Source of the DNA: Kibdelosporangium persicum
Lineage (GTDB): Bacteria > Actinomycetota > Actinomycetes > Mycobacteriales > Pseudonocardiaceae
Direction of reading: 5' to 3'
Length of the DNA: 64,000 nucleotides
Assembly (NCBI RefSeq): GCF_013280595.1
Contig: NZ_JAAATY010000028.1
Coordinates: 1-64,000 of the forward strand
In this document: piece after piece, positions 36,722 to 44,029 of the stretch
How the letters are laid out: every line of letters starts with the position of its first letter
Numbering within the stretch: the stretch's first letter is position 1
Program-made: the position numbers and the translations under genes
The notes under the pieces: generated by a model
Databases searched by the model: none
What the model was told of the DNA's origin: nothing
Seen by the model: only the letters and a program-made list of their open reading frames with translations

Positions 36722-37467
36722 CCGCGGCGAACACCATCTCGCCCTGGCTGCCGTACGGCCGATCCGGGACCGGGACGCGGTTGTACTGCTTCCCGCACGC
36801 GGGCGCCAGCGCCGCCGTCTACGCGAACTGGCGGGACGCCGCAGGGGATGATCTGGTGGTCTGCCCGGTGCAGCTGCCCGGCCGCGCCGCGCGCGGCCGG
36901 GAGGCCGCGCACCACGACGCCAGGAAGCTCGTCAACGACGTGCTTTCCGGACTGGGCAGCGAGTTCACCGGTGACTACGCCATCTTCGGGCACAGTGTCG
37001 GCGCGTTGACCGCCTACCTGGTCACCCGGAAGATCGTCGAACAGGGCGGCCGGCCGCCCCGGCACCTGTTCGTCTCGGGCCGGGCGGCGCCGCACCTGCC
37101 CAGCACTCGCAGGGAGTTGCGTGCGCTGCCGGTCGACGACCTCGTCGTGGAACTGCGCGCGCTCGGCGGCTTCCCAGACGTGCTTCAGCGTGACCGTGCC
37201 CTGCTGGAGATGTTCCTGCCGCTGCTGCGAGCGGATCTCTCGGTGAACGAGACCTACCGGCACGTTCCCGGACCGCCGCTGCCGATCCCGTTGACGGTGT
37301 TCGGCGGGCACGGCGACCCGCGCGCCGACGACGCCGAACTGGCCGCGTGGCGGGAGCTGTCAGCGGACTCGGCGCTGTTCACCTACCCCGGCGGGCACTT
37401 CTACCTGGAGAAGCGGGCGCCGGAGCTGCTCGGCGTCATCCGCGAGCGCCTGACCGTGAAGGTGTGA
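36718..37467 (+). CDS. Type II thioesterase (editing)
   Basis: 249 residues, alpha/beta hydrolase. Nucleophile Ser in GHSVGAL at about 93; Asp in GGHGDPRAD near 202; His in PGGHFYLEK near 226. These free thioesterases remove misprimed or decarboxylated acyl groups from PKS carrier domains rather than release the final product. It is the last gene of the operon, GTG overlapping the FkbH stop (GTGA), and is followed at once by a strong hairpin. Because no modular thioesterase domain is seen in this window, a release role cannot be excluded but is not the usual function of this family. Confidence 0.92.
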   Translation: MTAANTISPWLPYGRSGTGTRLYCFPHAGASAAVYANWRDAAGDDLVVCPVQLPGRAARGREAAHHDARKLVNDVLSGLGSEFTGDYAIFGHSVGALTAYLVTRKIVEQGGRPPRHLFVSGRAAPHLPSTRRELRALPVDDLVVELRALGGFPDVLQRDRALLEMFLPLLRADLSVNETYRHVPGPPLPIPLTVFGGHGDPRADDAELAAWRELSADSALFTYPGGHFYLEKRAPELLGVIRERLTVKV

Positions 37468-37468
37468 A

Positions 37469-37506
37469 CCAGGTGAGGCGGAGCGCGCACGCTCCGCCTC
37501 ACCTGG
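37469..37506. terminator. Perfect hairpin between convergent thioesterase and regulator genes
   Basis: A 17-base arm (37469-37485) repeats exactly inverted at 37490-37506 around a CGCA loop. It starts right after the thioesterase stop and ends nine bases before the regulator stop on the other strand. There is no T-run, as usual in high-GC actinomycetes. It should work in both directions. Confidence 0.85.
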
Positions 37507-37515
37507 GCCCGGCGA

Positions 37516-40362
37516 TTACGGCACCCGCGACATGGCTTCCCGGCGCGAGAGAGCGAACCTGGTGCCGATGCTCCGGTCCGGTGCGGGAACGATCGTGGGC
37601 ATGTACGGCGCCATGCGCTTACCCGCTGCCGCCGTGACGTGCCGGTGGTGATGCATGCGGAGCGGGTGCTGCGGATCATGGTGCCAGCCTTCGACATTGG
37701 CGAGGCTGTCGATCCACGACGCCGCGTTGCGGTGCTTGGCCGCCCGTTGTGCGCGCGGCAGCTCCAAGTAGGAGATGTCGCGGATGAGCACCTGGGAGAA
37801 CTCGTACGTCTGCTTTTCCGCCACGACGCGGTAGGGCGCCCGGCGCAGCAGTCGCTTTCGTTCCAGCCGTGCCAGGCAGTGGCTGATGTCGTCGATGTGG
37901 TCCTCGCCGTACTCGCCGACCGCGGCGATACCGGCCGCGGTGATCATCTCGCCGAGCACCGCGGCGTCCTTGAGCACCGTCTTCTCGTCCGGGGACAGCG
38001 TGGTCAGCTGGGCGGTGAGCACTCTGCGCACCTGGTCTGGCGGCAGTTCCTCATGGAACCGGCCGGTGCCGATCGCCGCGGCGTACTCCATGGCGAACAG
38101 CGGATTGCCGTTCACCTTGGTCAGGATCGACTGCCGCAACTGCTCGGGCCAGACACCGTTCGGCGTGCCCAAGCCCGAGTTCAGCAACTCCGCCATGGCC
38201 GAGTCCGGGAGCGGCTCCAGTGTCACCGTGGTCGCGTTGCGCGCCGTGCCCTGCCATCCCGGGTGCGCCGTGAGCAGCTCGGGGCGGGCGGTGACGATGA
38301 CCAGCAGGGGAACGGAACCGAAGCCGTGGGAGAGCCTGGCGACGAACTCCAGCAGTTGCTCGTCGGCGAGGTGGAGGTCTTCGAAGACGGTGATCAGCGG
38401 CTGCTTCGCGGCCATCGCTTCCAGCAGGGCGCGCAGTGCGAAGAACGCCTGCTCGATGTCCAGCCCGTCGTGCGACGGGGACAGCACCAGTGGCCTCAGC
38501 CAGGACATCAGCCGCTCGCTGTGCTCGCAGCCGACGCCGTGGCGGTCCAGGGCATCGCTGAGCTTGGCCTGCGCGTCCGGCATGGTTTCGCCGGGCCGGA
38601 TGCCGAGGCACTCACGGGCGATGCCTGCCAGGGTGCGTGCGGCCACATCCTCGCAGAGGTCGGGAATGTGCGCGGTGAGCACCTTGGGACGCGTCCGGGT
38701 CACCCCGTTGCCGGCGTCTTCGCCGGGAGTGCCGCTCGCCGCCACCGACTGGACGAACTCCTCGACCAGCCGCGACTTGCCGATACCCGCCTCGCCGAGG
38801 ATGGTCAGCAACTGCGGGCGCGCGTGCCGTTCGGCCTGGTTCAGCATGCGGTGCAACAGATCCAGGTCCACGTCGCGACCCAGGAACGGCGCGCGGACGT
38901 GCCGCTGTGGACCGGGAACCGGGGTGTCCCGGACCGCTTCGACTCGCCACATCGAGGCCACCTCCGACTGCTCGGAGCAGATGACCAGTGACGCGCTGGC
39001 CTGCCGGGTGACGTCGCAGATCCATACCGTCGCGTGGTGTGCCGCGTTCGTCATCAGTACGCAGGTGTCCACAACCGTGCCGGTGATGGTCGGCGTCGAG
39101 TCGCCGTCGAGGGGGTACTTCGCCAGCACCTCACCGGTGGCGACGGCCAGCCGGACGTCCGCGCCCGCGGTCGTCAAAGAGTCCAGTGCCAGAAGACGGT
39201 CCCTGATCCGCAAAGCCGCGCGCACCGCTCGCGGCGCGTCGTCGTCACGCGTGCGGGGCACGCCGAAGACGGACAACAGCAAGAGCGAACCCGTGGTCCC
39301 GACGACAGTCCCGCACGCCCGGTCCACCACCTCGCGCACCACTTCCGCGATGTCCCCCAGCAGTTGCTCGACTTCCTCCGGGTCCCGGTCGATCCGCTGG
39401 CGGAGAGTCACCGCCATCACGCTGACAAGCCGCCGTTCCGTCACCGCCTCGGGAGCCACCGCCCGGCGGACATTCTCCTGCGCAGGCACCACGGCTGCCG
39501 GCGCGGGAACGGGGGCCGCGGGGCGGAAATCCTCAGCCGTGGCCAGGAAGGCGCTGCTCGGCGGTTCCTCGTCGGGCTGCGCGGGCTGAACCGGTGCGGG
39601 CAGTTGCAGGGCGGAGTCGTGCTCCAGGATCGCCCGCTCGAGGTCGCGCAGTTCACGCCCGGGTTCAAGGCCGAGATCGGCCTGTAGCGCGTCGCGGGTC
39701 CTGCGGTAGACCTGGAGGGCGTCCACGTGCCGTCCCGCGCGGTAGAGCGCGGTCATCAACTGGCGGCACAGCCGCTCGCGGTGGGGCTCCGATCCGAACA
39801 CCTGCTCCAGTTCGGGCAGGATCTCGATGTGCCTGCCGTGGTCGAGCTGGATGTTGAAGTAGTCCTCCTGCACGGCCACATGCATGTCACGGATCTTCGT
39901 CAGTTCGGGCCAGTTGACGCCGGACTCGACCAGATCGGCCAGTACCGGGCCGCGCCACAGGCGTAACGCCTCGCGCAGCGCCTGTGCCGCCTGGTCGCTG
40001 TGCCCCTGGGCCAGGCTGGTGCGTGCGGCCTGTGCCAGCGTCTCGAACCGCAAAAGGTCGACGCGCTCCGGCGGGACGCGCAGCACGTACCCGGGGGCAT
40101 GGGTGAGTAGCAGAGCGGACTGCTTCTGGTCGGCGTGCGCGGCGAGTACGTTGCGCAGTCCGGAAACGGCATTCTGCACCATCTTGCGCGCCGTCGGCGG
40201 GACCTTCTCCGGCCACAGGGCCTTGAGCAGCTTGCTTGTCGCGACCACCTGGTTCGCGTGCAACAGGAGGTAGGCGAGTACCGCGCGCTGCTTGGTGCCT
40301 TTGATCGGTGCAACGACGCCGCGATTGACCACCTCAAGCGAACCCAACACAGTAAATTGCAC
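37516..40362 (-). CDS. SARP-family pathway regulator with cyclase-like and ATPase domains (PimR-type architecture)
   Basis: About 948 residues. N-terminal OmpR-type winged helix (about 1-95) and bacterial transcriptional activation domain (about 96-245) define a SARP. Next, a degenerate class III nucleotide-cyclase-like domain (about 305-475) opens with RRLVSVMAV. An AAA/LAL-type ATPase follows with Walker A GEAGIGKSR (about 522-530) and Walker B-like TVFEDLH (about 655). No C-terminal LuxR helix-turn-helix is visible. This SARP plus cyclase plus LAL layout is that of PimR, the pimaricin activator. Start GTG 40362 is chosen because the SARP fold begins there (QFTVLGSLEV) and GAGGG is correctly spaced; an in-frame ATG 40 codons upstream adds a basic non-homologous leader. 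Codon 133 is TTA (bases 39964-39966), so translation may depend on the bldA tRNA. Probable activator of the adjacent PKS operon. Confidence 0.92.
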   Translation of the reverse strand: MQFTVLGSLEVVNRGVVAPIKGTKQRAVLAYLLLHANQVVATSKLLKALWPEKVPPTARKMVQNAVSGLRNVLAAHADQKQSALLLTHAPGYVLRVPPERVDLLRFETLAQAARTSLAQGHSDQAAQALREALRLWRGPVLADLVESGVNWPELTKIRDMHVAVQEDYFNIQLDHGRHIEILPELEQVFGSEPHRERLCRQLMTALYRAGRHVDALQVYRRTRDALQADLGLEPGRELRDLERAILEHDSALQLPAPVQPAQPDEEPPSSAFLATAEDFRPAAPVPAPAAVVPAQENVRRAVAPEAVTERRLVSVMAVTLRQRIDRDPEEVEQLLGDIAEVVREVVDRACGTVVGTTGSLLLLSVFGVPRTRDDDAPRAVRAALRIRDRLLALDSLTTAGADVRLAVATGEVLAKYPLDGDSTPTITGTVVDTCVLMTNAAHHATVWICDVTRQASASLVICSEQSEVASMWRVEAVRDTPVPGPQRHVRAPFLGRDVDLDLLHRMLNQAERHARPQLLTILGEAGIGKSRLVEEFVQSVAASGTPGEDAGNGVTRTRPKVLTAHIPDLCEDVAARTLAGIARECLGIRPGETMPDAQAKLSDALDRHGVGCEHSERLMSWLRPLVLSPSHDGLDIEQAFFALRALLEAMAAKQPLITVFEDLHLADEQLLEFVARLSHGFGSVPLLVIVTARPELLTAHPGWQGTARNATTVTLEPLPDSAMAELLNSGLGTPNGVWPEQLRQSILTKVNGNPLFAMEYAAAIGTGRFHEELPPDQVRRVLTAQLTTLSPDEKTVLKDAAVLGEMITAAGIAAVGEYGEDHIDDISHCLARLERKRLLRRAPYRVVAEKQTYEFSQVLIRDISYLELPRAQRAAKHRNAASWIDSLANVEGWHHDPQHPLRMHHHRHVTAAAGKRMAPYMPTIVPAPDRSIGTRFALSRREAMSRVP

Positions 40363-41021
40363 GGTTTTCCCTCGACTCCTCGCACTTGGCCAACTGGCTT
40401 GCCGGACTCGCCGATCACGTGACCGAAACGGTAGTCGCCCGGTCCTGTTCCCCAGAGTCGCCGTCCGGCGGCCTTGCCGCAATAAGAATGCGTGGAACCT
40501 GCGCTTTCGAATAGATCGTATTGGTCCCGTCGTTTGTTCTTGACAGGCTCGGCACGGTTCTGGTAGCTAACAATTCTTCCTGTTGTAATCTGCGTCACAC
40601 TTTACGCGGACTGAATCTGGTTGGCGGCTGTGTTGCCTCCCGAGAACCTTCACGTGAACAGCGGTTTTCCTCGACCGTACCCGCTGTCTGTCCTCGGCGG
40701 GGAAGTGCGATGGCATAAAAGTGAAATGTCGCGTGTATAAAAGTGCAACATCGTCAGAACGGGCAAACGGTATTCGTTGTCGCGACTTCCGTCGTCGCGC
40801 CGTTCGCCGCCCGGCAATTGCGCGCGCCGCACGCCAGTGCGTCGTGATTGGACAGGGCGAACCATAGTCCAAATGGACTTGAATGGTGGCGCCTCGCCCG
40901 GTGCCGGTCGTGACCGCCGGGTGTCAGTCGCAGCGGATGCCGGTCTCCGCGTCCGGAGCGGGGCTAGGATGTCGGCGCGCGTCCAGGGCCGGCGCACACG
41001 GCGACCATCGCAGGGGACCAG
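40363..41021. promoter_or_regulatory. Regulatory intergenic region upstream of the SARP gene
   Basis: This 659-base gap holds no convincing gene. Its part from about 40490 to 40770 is clearly less GC-rich than the surroundings, as expected for promoters. It contains the direct repeat annotated separately, an imperfect palindrome AGTCCAAATGGACT at 40866-40879, and a HrdB-like -10 TAGGAT at 40965-40970 correctly placed for the rightward gene at 41022. A TTGACA at 40540-40545 has no good -10 partner. Confidence 0.5.
40714..40752 (+). repeat. Tandem direct repeat, possible SARP binding site
   Basis: ATAAAAGTG occurs at 40715-40723 and again at 40736-40744, each embedded in a longer similar block (CATAAAAGTGAAATGTCG and TATAAAAGTGCAACATCG), offset by 21 bases, about two helical turns. 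SARPs bind direct repeats phased by one or two turns. The site lies about 350 bases upstream of the SARP start, so autoregulation or control of the rightward gene is possible. Inference from pattern only. Confidence 0.4.
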
Positions 41022-41462
41022 ATGAGGCGACAGGTGATCTGTCTCGACGTGCGCGTGGATACCGGCGAGACGCAGGAGCAAGTGGCCACCCGGGTCGGGC
41101 GGGCACTGAACTGCACCTTCACCGAAGTCGAACAACCGAAAAACCGGTATCCCCATGTCGCCACCGTGTTCGGCCTCCGGCTGCGGCTGATCGGCGCGCT
41201 CGGCATCGGCCGCAAGGAGGTGTGCAAACTCGTCGGTCACGTCACCGACGAAGGCTTTCGCACGCCGGGCAAGGGCCTGTCCGAGCACGACCAGGTGGAC
41301 ATCTCCGCCTACGTCGTCGACCTGCTCACGATGCGTACCGGCCTGCGGTGGTACCAGCCCACCGCCGAAGACCGCGCCGCCGAGAACAAGTGGGCCGCCG
41401 CGTACGACGACTGGCTCGGCGGCGTGGACGATCAACGCCGCATACAGGACCTCTACGAATGA
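41022..41462 (+). CDS. Hypothetical protein, function unknown
   Basis: 146 residues, not recognised. ATG follows AGGGGA, and a TAGGAT -10 lies about 50 bases upstream, so it looks like a genuine, separately transcribed gene. Coding statistics fit the genome (strong third-position GC). There is no signal peptide, membrane segment or cysteine-rich motif. The protein mixes basic N-terminal and acidic C-terminal halves, with a W-rich end (ENKWAAAYDDWLGG). It stands between the PKS regulator and the glycoside hydrolase genes and may belong to neither. Confidence 0.65.
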   Translation: MRRQVICLDVRVDTGETQEQVATRVGRALNCTFTEVEQPKNRYPHVATVFGLRLRLIGALGIGRKEVCKLVGHVTDEGFRTPGKGLSEHDQVDISAYVVDLLTMRTGLRWYQPTAEDRAAENKWAAAYDDWLGGVDDQRRIQDLYE

Positions 41463-41490
41463 CTTCGCGCGCCAGGAGGCGGTGGAAGCC

Positions 41491-41619
41491 ATGAGCGTGC
41501 TCCGCGCACAGGCCATCGCCGCTGCTACCGCCCTGCTGAAGAACGGGCAGCGGCATCAAGGCGTGGGCGGACGGAACGCCGCCGCGCGACAGCGTTCAGG
41601 GTCGTATCCGCCCGGCTGA
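41491..41619 (+). CDS. Possible 42-residue small protein
   Basis: ATG 41491 preceded by AGGAGG (41474-41479, 11-base spacing) and ending at TGA 41617-41619. The peptide starts MSVLRAQAIAAATALLKNG and becomes Gly/Arg-rich. It follows the hypothetical gene by 28 bases and would be co-transcribed with it. The good ribosome site is the only strong support. Confidence 0.3.
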   Translation: MSVLRAQAIAAATALLKNGQRHQGVGGRNAAARQRSGSYPPG

Positions 41620-41633
41620 AGCACGTTGATCCG

Positions 41634-41676
41634 AGGCTCGGGTGCCCGGAAGGTTTCCCGGCGGGCGTCCGAGCCT
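41634..41676. terminator. Inverted repeat between convergent genes
   Basis: AGGCTCGG at 41634-41641 pairs with CCGAGCCT at 41669-41676 around a GC-rich loop that can fold further. It lies between the rightward small genes and the stop of the leftward GH127 gene (41690), a typical place for a shared terminator. Confidence 0.5.
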
Positions 41677-41689
41677 GTCTACGGCGGGT

Positions 41690-44008
41690 TCAGTTGGCGA
41701 CCAGCCGCCAGCGGTTGTCGGGTGACCCGTTGTCCGAGTCCTGCACGGCCTGGGCACCGGCACTGCTGGAGCCGTTGAGGATGCCCAGGAGTTTGCCGCT
41801 GTTGACGTTCCGGATCTTGTACGTGCCGTCGTTGTTGTCGATCAGAGTCCACTTGTGGTCGGCGGTGCCCGTGTCGGACCACTGCAGGACACGGGCGTTG
41901 TCCGCGGTCGACATGTTCTCCACGCCAAGGACCTTGCCGCTGTTGAGGTTGCGGATCCGGACGTTGCCGCCGTCGGTGATCAGGTGCCAGTTGTGGTCAG
42001 GGGTGCCGGAGTCGTGCCACTGCAGGGCCATGGCACCGTCCGCGAGGGACATGTCCCGGATACCGAGCACCATGCCGGTGGCCGCGTTGACGAGCCGGTA
42101 GCTCGTGGAGCCGCCGCCACCGACGCTCCAGTAAACGGTGTAGTTGTAGCCGTGGGCGTCGTGGAACGCACCGAGGTTCACGGTGGTCCCATCGGCTGTG
42201 GCGGTGAAGGCGAGCGACGAGTTGCTGGTGCGGGTGATGGAGTTGACGTTGAGCGAGGGCAGCCGGTTCAACGCGGTGTTGCCGTAGTTGCCTGCCAGGA
42301 CGGCGGGGCCGTAGGTGACCGCCGCGACGTTCGGATTGTCGTTGGCGGGCCGCATGATCACCCGCATGGGCAGGCGGAGGGTGACTGTGTCGCCGGATGT
42401 CCATGTCCGGGTGAGGTTCGCGTAGCTGCCGGGAGTGGCCGTGATGTTCTGGGCCACGCCGTTGACGCTGACAGTCGCGTTGCTGGTCCAGCCGGGGATG
42501 CGCAGGCGCATGGTCCAGGAGCCGCCGACGTTGCCGCTGACGGTGAGGGTGGTCGTGTCGGCGGCCGGGTAGTTGGTGGTCTGGGTGACCGTGATGTCGC
42601 GGGCCGACCAGGTCAGGACCGACGGCGTGTAGAGATTCACCGTCAGGGTCGTGCCGTTGTGGAAGTAGATGGAGTCGGCGAGCTTGGTGTTGGTCTCCAG
42701 GCCCGTGCCCTGGCAGCACCAGAAGGTGCCGTAGTCGGTGCTCCAGTTGCCACCACCCCAGGCAGGCCCGGTGTTGCCCCGGCGGTGACCGGGGTTCAGT
42801 CCGGTGAAGTAGCAGATGTGGCCGTGGCTGTCGTTCGGGTTCTGCTGGCCGATGAGGTGATTGAGCAGCGCACGTTCGTAGTAGTCGAAATAGCCGGCGT
42901 CGTTGGGGTCGAGCAGCCAGAGTTCCCGGGTCAGCTTCAGCATGTTGTACGTGTTGCACGCCTCGGCGGTGTCGGTGTGCAGATAGGAGGCGATGGCGTT
43001 GGGGGCACGGAAGTGCTCGGCCTGGCTGTTGCCCCCGATGACGTACGTGTGCGCCGAGACGGTGATGTTCCAGGCGTTGCGGGCGATGTCCCGGTATCGC
43101 GTGGTGCCGGTGGCCTTGTACTCACGAATGGCACCGATCCACTTGGGAACCTGCGTGTTGGCGTGCAGACCGTTGAGCTGGTCACGGCCTGCGGCCAACG
43201 GGTCGAAGACGGCCGCGTGGTCGAACCGCTGCGCCGCGGCGAGCCAGCGGGAATCACCCGTCTGCTGGTACAGGTCGGCCAGCACGGCGTTCATCCCGCC
43301 GAACTCGGTTCGCAGCACGGTTTGCATCTGGCTGTAGGACAGCCTCCCGGTGCGCCAGTCCACCCAGCCGGCGAACCGGAGCAGCACGTCACGCGCCTGG
43401 GTGTTGCCGATGTACCGCCACACGTCCAGCAGGCCCGCCAGCGTCTTGTGGATGGCGTAGTAGGAGACGGCCTTGGGCGTGCCCGCTTCCAGGGCGTCCA
43501 GGTCCGACTCCGGGAACCCGGACAGGTAGCCGGCGCTGAAACCGGCCGCGGCGTTGTTGGCCTGGCACTTGGCCAGTTCGGCGACCATGTGGTTCGCTCT
43601 GTCGCGGCAGGTGGTGTCACCCAGGACTGCCCAGGCCTGCGCCCACGCCGTGAGGAAGTGCCCCTGGCTGTGGGTGCGGAACGGGAAGTTCGGCGCCTCC
43701 CAGCCGCCGAGCGGCGTGGCGCCGTTGGTCGGCAGCCGGTGGTTGGCCCGGAAGGTGTACAGCAGCCGGTTGACGTCGACGAATCGAAGGTAGGACAGGG
43801 TACGGTCCTGGTTGCCCAGCCAGCGGCCCGCGGTGAGCCGGACCTCGCCGAGGTCGAAGGGATGGGCCGAGACCCCGATGTCCGCGCGGACCGGCGGAAC
43901 GGCGGCCGCCTGCGCGGGCGTGGTGAACAGCGCCGGCGCGGCGCCGGCGACACCGGCGACGCCCAGGGCCTGAAAGAGCTTCCGCCGGTTCAACGGTGAG
44001 GACGACAT
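41690..44008 (-). CDS. Secreted GH127 (DUF1680) beta-L-arabinofuranosidase-like enzyme with C-terminal ricin-type lectin
   Basis: 772 residues. The N-terminus has a Tat-like signal (NRRKLFQALG, cleavage near ...PAQA-AA). The catalytic (alpha/alpha)6 barrel and beta-sandwich run to about 625. The GH127 zinc-thiolate site is intact: Glu349 and Cys351 (EACNTYN) and Cys431-Cys432 (FWCCQGTG) match the Glu/Cys/Cys/Cys set of the characterised bifidobacterial enzyme in spacing. Residues about 632-772 form a RicinB_lectin_2-type beta-trefoil with repeated N(S/A)..G.V/LG. motifs. Family members remove beta-L-arabinofuranose, and some GH127 proteins act on aceric acid in pectin, so the exact substrate is open. 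It lies 21 bases downstream of the GH43 gene, forming a leftward operon controlled from 46280. Confidence 0.9.
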   Translation of the reverse strand: MSSSPLNRRKLFQALGVAGVAGAAPALFTTPAQAAAVPPVRADIGVSAHPFDLGEVRLTAGRWLGNQDRTLSYLRFVDVNRLLYTFRANHRLPTNGATPLGGWEAPNFPFRTHSQGHFLTAWAQAWAVLGDTTCRDRANHMVAELAKCQANNAAAGFSAGYLSGFPESDLDALEAGTPKAVSYYAIHKTLAGLLDVWRYIGNTQARDVLLRFAGWVDWRTGRLSYSQMQTVLRTEFGGMNAVLADLYQQTGDSRWLAAAQRFDHAAVFDPLAAGRDQLNGLHANTQVPKWIGAIREYKATGTTRYRDIARNAWNITVSAHTYVIGGNSQAEHFRAPNAIASYLHTDTAEACNTYNMLKLTRELWLLDPNDAGYFDYYERALLNHLIGQQNPNDSHGHICYFTGLNPGHRRGNTGPAWGGGNWSTDYGTFWCCQGTGLETNTKLADSIYFHNGTTLTVNLYTPSVLTWSARDITVTQTTNYPAADTTTLTVSGNVGGSWTMRLRIPGWTSNATVSVNGVAQNITATPGSYANLTRTWTSGDTVTLRLPMRVIMRPANDNPNVAAVTYGPAVLAGNYGNTALNRLPSLNVNSITRTSNSSLAFTATADGTTVNLGAFHDAHGYNYTVYWSVGGGGSTSYRLVNAATGMVLGIRDMSLADGAMALQWHDSGTPDHNWHLITDGGNVRIRNLNSGKVLGVENMSTADNARVLQWSDTGTADHKWTLIDNNDGTYKIRNVNSGKLLGILNGSSSAGAQAVQDSDNGSPDNRWRLVAN

Positions 44009-44029
44009 TGTTCTCCCAAGGATCGCGGA

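Noticed and set aside
36718-37467. Treating the free thioesterase as the product-releasing enzyme
   Set aside because: Size, motifs and operon-end position are those of editing type II thioesterases; release remains unassigned.
40363-40482. Longer N-terminus of the SARP regulator from ATG 40482
   Set aside because: The extra 40 residues are Arg-rich and unlike any SARP; GTG 40362 begins the conserved fold and has a ribosome site.
40540-40569. TTGACA with TAGCTA as a promoter
   Set aside because: -10 match is weak and the nearest rightward gene is over 450 bases away; not listed as a feature.
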